From positions 42,512-106,511 of the forward strand of contig JAZBOY010000150.1 of NCBI GenBank assembly GCA_036351375.1: 64,000 nt of DNA, in the 5' to 3' direction. Position 1 is the stretch's first letter, and each line of letters starts with the position of its first letter. Under the pieces are notes generated by a model that was not told the DNA's origin, searched no databases, and worked only from the letters and a program-made list of their open reading frames with translations. Positions 26,572-33,741 of this stretch are shown here, piece by piece. Made by a program: the position numbers and the translations under genes. The DNA comes from JANQIO01 sp036351375. GTDB taxonomy: Bacteria > Pseudomonadota > Gammaproteobacteria > Pseudomonadales > Halieaceae.

Positions 26572-26715
26572 ATGAATAACGGAAAAATCTGGTGCGTTGT
26601 CAGCCCCACCGTCGGGATTCCACTGTTCCTCGGCAGTGTGGCGGTTATCGCTTTCACCGTTCACTTTGCAATTCTGAATAACACCACCTGGTTCGCCGCC
26701 TATTGGGGCGGCTGA
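26572..26715 (+). CDS. pucA: LH2 antenna alpha polypeptide PucA
   Basis: 47 residues from ATG 26572 with GGAG just upstream. It opens NNGKIWCVVSPTVGIPLFLG and ends FAILNNTTWFAAYWGG. His31 is the B850 bacteriochlorophyll ligand. Tyr44 and Trp45 occupy the two positions that hydrogen-bond the B850 acetyl groups in the well-known Rhodoblastus acidophilus LH2 (same numbering), which predicts a B800-850 rather than a B800-820 antenna. The short cytoplasmic N-terminus keeps Met1, which coordinates B800 in that structure. The C-terminus stops at Gly47 and lacks the usual basic extension. Together with PucB it forms the peripheral antenna rings that feed the reaction centre; puf genes are not in this window. 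Confidence 0.95.
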   Translation: MNNGKIWCVVSPTVGIPLFLGSVAVIAFTVHFAILNNTTWFAAYWGG

Positions 26716-26740
26716 TAGGCCGGCTGTTAAGAGCAGAGTG

Positions 26741-26777
26741 ATACTGCCGGGGCGGGGTCTCCCGCTTCCGGCGGTAT
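26741..26777 (+). other. Intercistronic hairpin between pucA and pucC
   Basis: ATACTGCCGG (26741-26750) pairs with CCGGCGGTAT (26768-26777), 9 of 10, and an inner GCGGG/CCCGC stem continues it. No T-run follows. In puc and puf operons such hairpins protect the abundant antenna mRNA from 3' decay and keep the downstream gene low; that is the likely role here. Confidence 0.7.
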
Positions 26778-26793
26778 TGCGATTTACCCAGCG

Positions 26794-28239
26794 GTGAACC
26801 GCCTTCGCTTCAGACTGCTGTCGACGTGGGCCTCCCTGAGCCCGCGGTTACTCCCCTTCGCTGATATTGCTACCCCCGACCTGCCCCTGAGCCGGTTGCT
26901 GCGCCTGTCCCTGTTCCAGGTATCGGTGGGCATGGCCCTGGTGCTGTTGGTGGGCACCCTCAACCGGGTAATGATTGTCGAACTCAACGTGCCGGCAGCT
27001 CTGGTCGGCATCATGCTGGCCCTGCCGCTGGTGTTTGCGCCATTCCGCGCGCTGATCGGATTCAAGTCGGACAACCACCGCAGCGCCCTTGGCTGGCGGC
27101 GGGTGCCGTTTGTCTATAAGGGCTCGCTGGCCCAGTTTGGCGGATTTTCCATCATGCCTTTCGCCCTCCTGGTACTGGCAGGCCAGGGCGAATCCGGCAG
27201 CCTGCCGGTATGGGTAGGGCAGGCGGCAGCCGCGCTGTCCTTCCTGTTGGTAGGTGCCGGCGTGCATACCGTGCAGACTGCGGGGCTGGCGCTGGCCACC
27301 GATCTCACCCCGCAGGAGTCGCATCCCCGGGTGGTCGGCCTGATGTACGTGATGTTGTTGCTGGGCATGATTGTCAGCGCGCTGGTGTTTGGCCACATGC
27401 TGGTGGACTTTACGCCCGGCCGCCTGGTGCGCGTGATCCAGTCCGCAGCGCTGGCGACGCTGGTATTGAATGCCATCGCAGTCTGGAAGCAGGAGCCCCG
27501 CTGCCGCGAGCGCGGCACCATGACAGCGCAGGTGGACCCTTCGTTTGCAGACGCCTGGGCACAGTTCTGCACGGGTGAACATACCTTGCGGCGCCTGGCC
27601 ATTGTCGGCCTGGGCACCATCGCCTTCGGTATGGCGGATATCCTGCTGGAGCCCTTCGGCGGCCACGTACTCAATCTCACTGTCAGTGCCACTACCTTGC
27701 TGACCGCGCTGTTTGCCGCCGGCGGACTGGTGGGCTTCGGCCTGGCATCCAGGGTCATTGCCCGCGGTGCAGACGCCTACGTGGTCACACGCCGCGGCGC
27801 GGCCATCGGGCTGCCGGCCTTCCTGCTGGTGATGGCGGCGGCGCCATTGCAGCAGCCGCTGCTGTTCGTGGCGGGCAATTTCCTGATCGGATTCGGCGGT
27901 GCGCTGTTTGCACACGGCACACTTACCGCCAGCATGAACCTTGCGCCTCGCGCCCAGGTCGGGCTGGCGCTCGGCGCCTGGGGCGCCGTGCAGGCCACCG
28001 CCGCGGGGGTGGGTATGGCATTCAGCGGCGCCATTCGCGACATCGTCAACGCCGTGGAAGCCTCGATCAGCCCTGTCGCCGCAGGCACCAGCAGTGCCAC
28101 CGGCTACCTGGCGGTATACGGCATTGAAGTAGGCCTGTTGATCGTCACCGTCGTGGTCACCGCACCGCTGGTACGCCGCGCAGTGGGCAAGCAGGGCGGC
28201 CAGCCCACTCCGCCCACTTCGCAGGAAGTGGCGGCCTAG
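26794..28239 (+). CDS. pucC: PucC, major-facilitator-type antenna assembly protein (BCH family)
   Basis: 481 residues from GTG 26794, a start forced by the absence of an in-frame ATG nearby. About 12 membrane spans. Family marks include LNRVMIVELNVPAALVG, LPLVFAPFRALIGFKSDNHRSALGWRRVPFVYKG, VGAGVHTVQTAGLALATDL and ADILLEPFGGHVLNL, all of the BCH/PucC family, which includes PucC and LhaA and brings bacteriochlorophyll or antenna subunits together during LH assembly. Its location directly after pucBA identifies it as PucC rather than LhaA or the bchP-linked member. A peptide deformylase starts 3 bases after its stop. Confidence 0.93.
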   Translation: MNRLRFRLLSTWASLSPRLLPFADIATPDLPLSRLLRLSLFQVSVGMALVLLVGTLNRVMIVELNVPAALVGIMLALPLVFAPFRALIGFKSDNHRSALGWRRVPFVYKGSLAQFGGFSIMPFALLVLAGQGESGSLPVWVGQAAAALSFLLVGAGVHTVQTAGLALATDLTPQESHPRVVGLMYVMLLLGMIVSALVFGHMLVDFTPGRLVRVIQSAALATLVLNAIAVWKQEPRCRERGTMTAQVDPSFADAWAQFCTGEHTLRRLAIVGLGTIAFGMADILLEPFGGHVLNLTVSATTLLTALFAAGGLVGFGLASRVIARGADAYVVTRRGAAIGLPAFLLVMAAAPLQQPLLFVAGNFLIGFGGALFAHGTLTASMNLAPRAQVGLALGAWGAVQATAAGVGMAFSGAIRDIVNAVEASISPVAAGTSSATGYLAVYGIEVGLLIVTVVVTAPLVRRAVGKQGGQPTPPTSQEVAA

Positions 28240-28242
28240 GTC

Positions 28243-28755
28243 ATGGCATTGCTGGAGCTGCTTGAATATCCCGATGAGGCGCTGCGCCAGGGGTCCCGGC
28301 CGGTGCAGTCTTTTGACAGCAACCTGCAGGGCCTGGTGGAAGACCTGAAAGAAACCCTCGAGAGTAGCGGCGCCATCGGTCTCTCTGCGCCGCAGGCCGG
28401 CGTGTTCGAGCGGGTGCTGGTGGTGCACGTGCCCGGCGACGACTACGGACTGCAGGTGTACATCAATCCGGAGGTTCTCAGCGCCGCCCGACTGGGGTTC
28501 GTTGAAGAGAGCTGCCTGTCAGTCCCCGGCGTGGTCGGCAACGTCATGCGCGCCACCCGAGTGCACGTGCGCGCCCAGGACGCCACTGGCCAGTATTTTG
28601 AGCGTGCCCTGGAGGGTATGCACGCGGTCTGCCTGCAGCACGAGATCGACCATCTCGATGGCAGCCTGTTTATTGACAAGCTGTCGTGGTACCGTCGTTG
28701 GAGGATAAAACGAGCCGCCGAGAAAGAAGCTCGTGCCGAACTGGCAGTGTCCTAG
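28243..28755 (+). CDS. def: Peptide deformylase, second-type, coupled to pucC
   Basis: 170 residues. All three deformylase motifs are present: GAIGLSAPQ near residue 45 (usual GxGLAAxQ), EESCLSVPG near residues 87-95 (usual EGCLSxPG, so Gly is replaced by Ser) and QHEIDHLDG near residues 127-135. The metal ligands Cys and two His and the catalytic Glu are kept, so it should be active. Deformylase removes the formyl group from nascent Met. The housekeeping copy normally sits beside fmt, which is not here; this one starts 3 bases after pucC and is probably translated from the antenna transcript. It may act on the N-terminal Met of antenna chains (inference). Confidence 0.9.
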   Translation: MALLELLEYPDEALRQGSRPVQSFDSNLQGLVEDLKETLESSGAIGLSAPQAGVFERVLVVHVPGDDYGLQVYINPEVLSAARLGFVEESCLSVPGVVGNVMRATRVHVRAQDATGQYFERALEGMHAVCLQHEIDHLDGSLFIDKLSWYRRWRIKRAAEKEARAELAVS

Positions 28756-28800
28756 CGATTTCATCGAGAAAACCACAAGTCGAAAAGCAAGGAGTATTCA

Positions 28801-29115
28801 GTGGTAGACGTACTCAAAAAGGCTACATTGATGCTGGCTGCGAGCACGCTGGTGGCTTGCGCAGGTTCCACCAACGAGCAGGCGGCCGCCGACCAGGCGA
28901 CCCCGGTGGTAGCGTCAGCTGATGGCGCGGCTGAAGCGCCCGTGCTGTATGGCAATGAGGACCGGATGGTGTGCAAGAAGTTTGCCCCGACCGGCACGCG
29001 TATTTCCCAGAAGGTCTGCAAGAAGCAGAGTGAATGGGATGCCCTCAGCAAGAACGCCTCAGAAGGCGGTGCCGACGCGCAGCGTCGGGCTGTCTTCTCA
29101 AATACGACTCAGTAG
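28801..29115 (+). CDS. Small lipoprotein with conserved Cys-Lys motif
   Basis: 104 residues from GTG 28801, with AAGGAG upstream. The lipobox LVAC follows a hydrophobic signal (LKKATLMLAASTLVAC). Then comes an Ala/Gln-rich linker and the conserved-looking block RMVCKKFAPTGTRISQKVCKK, with two cysteines 14 residues apart that could form a disulfide. Short lipoproteins with a VCK...APTGSRI...VC pattern occur in several proteobacteria, but without an assigned function that I know. It is 45 bases after the deformylase and may be its cotranscribed neighbour. Confidence 0.72.
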   Translation: MVDVLKKATLMLAASTLVACAGSTNEQAAADQATPVVASADGAAEAPVLYGNEDRMVCKKFAPTGTRISQKVCKKQSEWDALSKNASEGGADAQRRAVFSNTTQ

Positions 29116-29174
29116 CGCGTCTGCCGCGGCTGGCAGCCGTAGACTCCAGCAGGATCAAAGTGTGACTCATTCTT

Positions 29175-29195
29175 CCCGGAGGATCGGCCTCCGGG
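29175..29195 (+). other. GC-rich hairpin downstream of the lipoprotein gene
   Basis: CCCGGAGG and CCTCCGGG pair exactly over 8 bases with a 5-base loop. No T-run follows, so it is a weak terminator candidate at best; it could end the long puc-deformylase-lipoprotein transcript. Confidence 0.35.
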
Positions 29196-29326
29196 GGCTC
29201 GTACTCGCGCTGAATGCGGTGTTCGTCACGTCCCGGGCAGGTTGGCTCAAACAATGCTGGCCATGATTGCGGGTTTGCGTGGTAACTTCGTTACCTGAAC
29301 AGTATCTATCGGTCCCGGAGGACGGC

Positions 29327-29545
29327 ATGGATATCCTGGAGATCAAGGAAAAGCACCAGATGCGGCGCGAAGAAGCCGCCGACTACCTGCGCAAGCTGGC
29401 CGACTCACTGGCCCGCCACAACGAGGTGGAATTCGTCCAGTACGGCAAGACCATACGGGTCGACGTTGCCGACCAGGTCGAAATGGAAATCGAACTGGAG
29501 ATCGAAGACGACGAATCCAAGCTGGAGGTCGAGATCAGCTGGTGA
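29327..29545 (+). CDS. Amphi-Trp domain protein
   Basis: 72 residues from ATG 29327 (GGAGG at 29317-29321). It begins with a charged helix (KEKHQMRREEAADYLRKLADSL), then has beta strands rich in alternating acidic residues (VEMEIELEIEDDESKLEVEISW) ending in the tryptophan that names the amphi-Trp family. It is small, soluble and of unknown function. Its stop overlaps the crotonase GTG (GTGA, 29542-29545), so the two are translationally coupled. Confidence 0.82.
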   Translation: MDILEIKEKHQMRREEAADYLRKLADSLARHNEVEFVQYGKTIRVDVADQVEMEIELEIEDDESKLEVEISW

Positions 29546-30318
29546 GCAAGGTGCATGTCGAAACTGCCGACCGCATTACCACGGTGACAATCAACCGTCC
29601 GGAGGTGCGCAATGCGGTCGATGCAGAAACGGCGGCCCTGCTGGCGGATGCCTTCCGCGCATTCGATGCTGATGACGCCGCCGACGTGGCGGTGCTCACC
29701 GGCGCCGACGGCTACTTCTGTGCCGGCGCCGATCTCAAGGCAGTATCCAGTGGCGCGGGCTCCAACCGCATGTCGGCAGACGGCGATGGCCCCATGGGTC
29801 CGAGCCGCATGCTATTGACCAAGCCCGTGATTGCCGCTGTGTCTGGTCCTGCGGTAGCCGGTGGCCTGGAGCTGGCACTGTGGTGCGACCTGCGGGTGGT
29901 GGATACCACCGCGGTTTTCGGCGTGTTCTGTCGGCGCTGGGGCGTGCCCCTGATCGACGGCGGCACCGTGCGCCTGCCGCGGTTGATTGGCCACAGCCGT
30001 GCACTCGACATGATTCTGACCGGACGCGCCGTGGATGCCGAGGAGGCCCTGCAGATCGGGCTGGCGAACCGGGTGGTGGCGAAGGGAGAGGTGCTCGGTG
30101 CGGCCCAGGCCCTGGCGAGGGAAATCGCTGCCTTTCCCCAGCTCTGCATGCGTAGTGATCGGCTCAGCTCATACCGGCAGTGGGGTATGGACCAGGTCGA
30201 AGCCCTCGGGCTCGAATTTGAAGGTGGCGAAGCGGTGGTGCGCTCCGGCGAGACCGTTGCCGGTGCCACGCGGTTTACCGAGGGCGCCGGACGCCATGGC
30301 AGTTTCACGGATGACTAG
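29542..30318 (+). CDS. Crotonase/enoyl-CoA hydratase family protein
   Basis: 258 residues from GTG 29542, overlapping the amphi-Trp gene by four bases. The crotonase fold is clear: ITTVTINRPEVRNAVDAET, YFCAGADLKAV (CoA/oxyanion strand) and PVIAAVSGPAVAGGLELALWCDLRV (second oxyanion Gly). The active-site block FGVFCRRWGVPLIDGGTVRL belongs to a crotonase subgroup whose catalytic glutamate positions differ from those of standard hydratase. The substrate is therefore uncertain; it could be an enoyl-CoA hydratase or isomerase. Malonyl-CoA decarboxylase follows 58 bases later, which suggests a role in acyl-CoA turnover. Confidence 0.88.
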   Translation: MSKVHVETADRITTVTINRPEVRNAVDAETAALLADAFRAFDADDAADVAVLTGADGYFCAGADLKAVSSGAGSNRMSADGDGPMGPSRMLLTKPVIAAVSGPAVAGGLELALWCDLRVVDTTAVFGVFCRRWGVPLIDGGTVRLPRLIGHSRALDMILTGRAVDAEEALQIGLANRVVAKGEVLGAAQALAREIAAFPQLCMRSDRLSSYRQWGMDQVEALGLEFEGGEAVVRSGETVAGATRFTEGAGRHGSFTDD

Positions 30319-30376
30319 GCCCGTGGGGTCGGTCACCAGTAGAACATCCAGAATACGGTGGTAGTGAGGTAGCATT

Positions 30377-31666
30377 GTGAATGCATTCAGTAAAGCCCTG
30401 ACCTCGGTGGTGGAAGTCGGCCGGGAAATCCTGGCCCGGCGCATTACCGCGCCAGATCCGGAGGTCGGGGGCGCCGCCGCACTGACCGGCCTGTGCCGGG
30501 AACTGATTCAGCATCGGGGTGAGGCCTCGGGGCTGGCGCTGGCCGCCGAGGTGGCGCGCCGCTACGAGTTACTGGACCCGGCCATGCGGCCGGAGTTTTT
30601 CGACAGCCTGCTCAGCGAGTTTGGCGTGGACGACGCGCAAATTCACGCCGCGGCCCAGCTCTTCCGCGAGGCCCCCGACTACGACAACCTGGCGGCACTG
30701 TCGCGCGCCGTCGAGGCGCCGCGGCAGAAACTGTTTCGCCGTATCAACACGGCGGAGGGTGGCACTGCGACCCTGGTAGCCATGCGCGGCCACCTGCGGG
30801 ACGCGATGGCCGATATGCCTGAGTTGCGTGCGGTGGACTCCGACCTCAAGCACCTGTTTGTGTCCTGGTTCAACAAGGGCTTCCTGGAGATGCGCCGCAT
30901 CAGCTGGGACACGCCTGCCAGCATCCTTGAGAAAATCATTGCCTACGAGGCGGTGCACGCGATAAACGGCTGGGACGACCTGCGCCGCCGGCTGGATTCC
31001 GACCGCGCCTGTTTTGCCTTCTTCCACCCGGCAATGCCCAAGGATCCCCTGGTATTCGTGGAAGTGGCGTTCACCGACGCGGTGCCCAGCGCCATTGGCC
31101 CACTGCTGGCCAACCCCGAGCCGGGGCCGGTGGCTGCCGCCGATACCGTGGTGTTCTACTCCATCAGCAACTGCCACGCCGGCCTGGCCGGGGTGTCGTT
31201 TGGCAACTTCCTGATCAAGCAGGTGGTGGAGGAAGTGAAGGGCGAGCGGCCTGGGGTGAAGACGTTCGTGACCCTGTCACCGATACCGGGCTTCTGCCAG
31301 TGGCTGGCAAGAGCCGACCTGCGGGGCCTGATCGACGAATCCCTGCACGAAGCCGTGCGACAGCCGGTGGGCAAGGTGGTGGCGGCGGAGGTGCGCGATG
31401 CGCTACTGAAGCTGTGTGCGCATTACCTGCTATGCGAAAAGAGCGGGCGCCAGGCGAAGGACCCGGTGGCCCGCTTCCACCTGGGCAACGGTGCTCGCCT
31501 GCACCGCCTGCACTGGGCGGCTGACCTGTCCAGCAAGGGCAAGCGCCAGTCCGCGGGGATGATGGTCAACTATCTCTACGATCTCGACCGCATCGAGATC
31601 AACCACGAGGAATACTTCGACCAGGGGATCATCGCGGCATCGAGAAGCATCAGCCGCTTACTATAA
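30377..31666 (+). CDS. Malonyl-CoA decarboxylase
   Basis: 429 residues from GTG 30377. It converts malonyl-CoA to acetyl-CoA and CO2, either to use malonate or to keep malonyl-CoA in check. The helical N-terminal domain (residues ~1-170) is followed by a GNAT-like catalytic domain. Its signatures are VFYSISNCHAGLAGVSFGNFL near residue 257 (catalytic Ser) and RFHLGNGARLHRLHW near residue 368 (catalytic His). WDTPASILEKIIAYEAVHAI and FFHPAMPKDPLVFVEVA also match the family. Length and order fit bacterial MCD. The gene is preceded by a crotonase and followed by a REP palindrome; no malonate-CoA ligase is beside it. Confidence 0.95.
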   Translation: MNAFSKALTSVVEVGREILARRITAPDPEVGGAAALTGLCRELIQHRGEASGLALAAEVARRYELLDPAMRPEFFDSLLSEFGVDDAQIHAAAQLFREAPDYDNLAALSRAVEAPRQKLFRRINTAEGGTATLVAMRGHLRDAMADMPELRAVDSDLKHLFVSWFNKGFLEMRRISWDTPASILEKIIAYEAVHAINGWDDLRRRLDSDRACFAFFHPAMPKDPLVFVEVAFTDAVPSAIGPLLANPEPGPVAAADTVVFYSISNCHAGLAGVSFGNFLIKQVVEEVKGERPGVKTFVTLSPIPGFCQWLARADLRGLIDESLHEAVRQPVGKVVAAEVRDALLKLCAHYLLCEKSGRQAKDPVARFHLGNGARLHRLHWAADLSSKGKRQSAGMMVNYLYDLDRIEINHEEYFDQGIIAASRSISRLL

Positions 31667-31744
31667 GAAGCCCCAGAATCGCTCGTTCTGCGCTGCGCCT
31701 TTCGTCTTTCCCGACAAACCCCCGTCTTTCCCGCGAAGCTCTTC

Positions 31745-31820
31745 GTCATTCCCGCGAAAGCGGGAATCCAGTTGCGCCTGGGCATCCAGTAGACTGGATT
31801 CCCGCTTTCGCGGGAATGAC
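31745..31820. repeat. REP-type palindromic element, copy 2
   Basis: Left arm 31745-31771 and right arm 31794-31820 are the same 27-base arms as at 6470-6545, again separated by 22 bases but with a different spacer. Partial left-arm copies (GTCTTTCCCG...) lie just upstream at about 31706-31740, suggesting repeated insertion or decay. It lies between the 3' ends of malonyl-CoA decarboxylase and the DUF2244 gene. Confidence 0.9.
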
Positions 31821-31905
31821 TGCATAACTCGTGGAGCATATGACAGAAATACCTGGTGGCGATACGGACGCCCGTATCCGCAGAAGTACCGCTGAGGCTA
31901 ATTGT

Positions 31906-32409
31906 TTAAAACGGCCGGTGACCGCGAGAGGAATGGTTGCCGACCCGCACCCGCCCGCGTAGCAGGTCGAGCAGTTTGAGGCTGTCATCGCGGTTCAGGA
32001 ACTCCCCGAGGGAAATTTCCTCGCCCTTGCTGAACACGCTGATAGCAGGCCCGTCCCAGGGGTGTTTCTCCGGAATCACGGACAGTGCCACGTCGTCGGT
32101 GGAGATTTCCCACTCCCGCTTTGGGAAGTAGTGACCCTTCTGGATACGGACCGTGGAGCCGGAGAGGGTAATGACGTGGCGGTAGCGCAGTTTCCAGCAC
32201 ACGTAGTAGAGCGCCCCGCCCAGGGCGGCCATCTCCAGCCCCGCAAAGGGCAGGATTGGCCAGGCGCCCATGGCGGCAAAGCCGACCGCAATCGCGCCCG
32301 ACCAGAAGCACATCAGCAGCAGCACAATCTTGTTGGTCTGCCAGCTGGCTGAGCGGTTGGGCTCCGCGACAATCATGTCGTCGTCACCGGTGCGCTGTTC
32401 GTATACCAA
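31906..32409 (-). CDS. DUF2244 membrane protein
   Basis: 167 residues if it starts at TTG 32409; an ATG at 32376 (before IVAEPNRSASW) would give 156. Family homologues usually have several residues before the PNRS motif, so I prefer the longer form. Features: PNRSASWQTNKIVL, two membrane spans near residues 27-47 and 52-70, then FAGLEMAALGGALYYVCWKLRYRHVI and a beta-rich cytoplasmic domain with IRIQ-like and FPKREWEIST stretches. DUF2244 genes often accompany cytochrome c oxidase genes, but none are here. Function unknown. Confidence 0.8.
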   Translation of the reverse strand: MVYEQRTGDDDMIVAEPNRSASWQTNKIVLLLMCFWSGAIAVGFAAMGAWPILPFAGLEMAALGGALYYVCWKLRYRHVITLSGSTVRIQKGHYFPKREWEISTDDVALSVIPEKHPWDGPAISVFSKGEEISLGEFLNRDDSLKLLDLLRGRVRVGNHSSRGHRPF

Positions 32410-32480
32410 GGCCTTGTTCCCGCGTGGCGTTTAGTCGATTCTAGGAGGGCATACGCGGGCAGACAAGACGAGGATTCCTC

Positions 32481-33320
32481 ATGCCGGGGCAGAGTGCTGA
32501 ACAGACCCTGATCAAGGCCGACGAGCTGCGGACGCGGCTGGGGGAGGTGGTATTGCTGGATTGCCGTTTCAACCTCGCCAACCCCGGGGCCGGGGCGCGG
32601 GCCTACGCAGACGGCCATATTCCCACCGCCCACTACCTGCACCTGGAGCGGGACCTTTCGGGCCCGGTGGACATCCACGGTGGCCGGCATCCCTTGCCGC
32701 CGGCGGCTGACTTCGCCGCGCGCATGGCGCGACTGGGGATTGACCGCAACACGCCGGTAGTGGCCTATGACGACAATGGCTTTGCCTTTGCCGCGCGCCT
32801 GTGGTGGATGCTGCGCGCGCTGGACTATCGCGACGTGCGCATACTCGACGGCGGACTGTCAGCCTGGCTCGCTGCCGGGGGAGGTCTCGATACCGGTGTG
32901 CCGTCGGCCACAGCGGTGACGGCGCCGGTGGTAGGTGACTACCGGGGCAAGCTGGACATGCCGGCAGTGCGTCGCGCCCGCGATGCAGGCGCGCAACTGC
33001 TGGATTCCCGGGATGCTCCTCGCTACCAGGGTCTGGAGGAACCGATTGACCCGGTAGCCGGGCATATCCCCGGTGCCCTGAACCTGCCCTGGCAGGATGC
33101 CAGCGATGCGCAGGGGCTGGCCCTGGCGCCGGAGGCGCAGCGGCAGCGCCTGGCGATCCTGCCGGCTGACCGGGAACTGGTGGTGTATTGCGGTTCCGGC
33201 GTCACTGCGTGCGTGAACCTGTTGGCCCTGGAACTGGCGGGGCACCGCGGCGCACAGCTGTACCCGGGCAGCTGGAGCGACTGGTGCAGCTACGAGGAAA
33301 ACCTGGAAGAACTGGGCTAG
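32481..33320 (+). CDS. sseA: Sulfurtransferase SseA (3-mercaptopyruvate/thiosulfate)
   Basis: 279 residues with two rhodanese domains. The N-terminal, inactive one runs from residue ~10 to 130 (VVLLDCRFNLANP, DGHIPTAHYLHLERDLSG). The C-terminal, active one has the catalytic cysteine in VVYCGSGVTACVN near residue 237. The loop CGSGVTA is the one found in 3-mercaptopyruvate sulfurtransferases rather than in thiosulfate rhodaneses (CRKGVTA), so mercaptopyruvate is the likelier donor. It transfers sulfur to cyanide or thiols. It ends 24 bases from the end of the opposite zinc-finger gene. Confidence 0.92.
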   Translation: MPGQSAEQTLIKADELRTRLGEVVLLDCRFNLANPGAGARAYADGHIPTAHYLHLERDLSGPVDIHGGRHPLPPAADFAARMARLGIDRNTPVVAYDDNGFAFAARLWWMLRALDYRDVRILDGGLSAWLAAGGGLDTGVPSATAVTAPVVGDYRGKLDMPAVRRARDAGAQLLDSRDAPRYQGLEEPIDPVAGHIPGALNLPWQDASDAQGLALAPEAQRQRLAILPADRELVVYCGSGVTACVNLLALELAGHRGAQLYPGSWSDWCSYEENLEELG

Positions 33321-33322
33321 CA

Positions 33323-33339
33323 GCCTGCTGGCGGCAGGC
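33323..33339. terminator. Hairpin between convergent sseA and zinc-finger genes
   Basis: GCCTGC and GCAGGC pair exactly with a 5-base loop in the 24-base gap between two converging genes. No T-run on either side, so support is limited. Confidence 0.35.
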
Positions 33340-33344
33340 CCTCG

Positions 33345-33668
33345 CTAGTCAGCGTGATCTGCGCATTTCACGCAGTGGGTGGCCTCAGGGATGGCGTCCA
33401 GACGACCAGCGGCGATCTCTTCACCGCAACCGGCGCAAAGGCCGTAGTTGTCGTCTTCGATGCGTTGCAGCGCCGCCTTGATGTGGGCAATGGAGAGTTG
33501 CGTTTCCTTGCCTATCTCTTCAAGCACGTCATCGTTCTCGCGCTCGGTGGCCTGTTCGGCAAAGTCACTCGACAGGGTCTTGGTGATGTCCTTGGTGACA
33601 CCGGCAAGCCGTTTTTCATGGTCGGCCAGCTTTGCTTCCAGCGCGGCCTTCTGTTTGGTGTAGTCCAT
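33345..33668 (-). CDS. DksA/TraR-type zinc-finger protein
   Basis: 107 residues. The helical N-terminal half is probably a coiled coil (YTKQKAALEAKLADHEKRL). A C4 zinc finger follows, CAGCGEEI...CVKC near residues 78-104. The acidic tip residues of DksA are partly present (DDVLEEIG). It is shorter than DksA (~150 residues) and lacks its globular N-terminal helices, so it is one of the small DksA-like proteins that can bind the RNA polymerase secondary channel; whether it regulates transcription is not shown. It is transcribed away from rluA, about 70 bases downstream of that gene's end. Confidence 0.82.
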   Translation of the reverse strand: MDYTKQKAALEAKLADHEKRLAGVTKDITKTLSSDFAEQATERENDDVLEEIGKETQLSIAHIKAALQRIEDDNYGLCAGCGEEIAAGRLDAIPEATHCVKCADHAD

Positions 33669-33741
33669 TCAGTCCTCAACTATCTCACGACAGCGTATGA
33701 CCATAGTTTAGCCGCTGGAGGCTGCGCTCACATGATCTGCA

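Noticed and set aside
26848..28428. 526-codon minus-strand open frame over pucC
   Set aside because: Low-complexity Gln/His/Arg composition and antisense to a certain gene.
31576..31839. Minus-strand frame with SHSRESGNPVYW and WIPAFAGMT
   Set aside because: This peptide comes from translating the REP palindrome; it is a familiar false gene.
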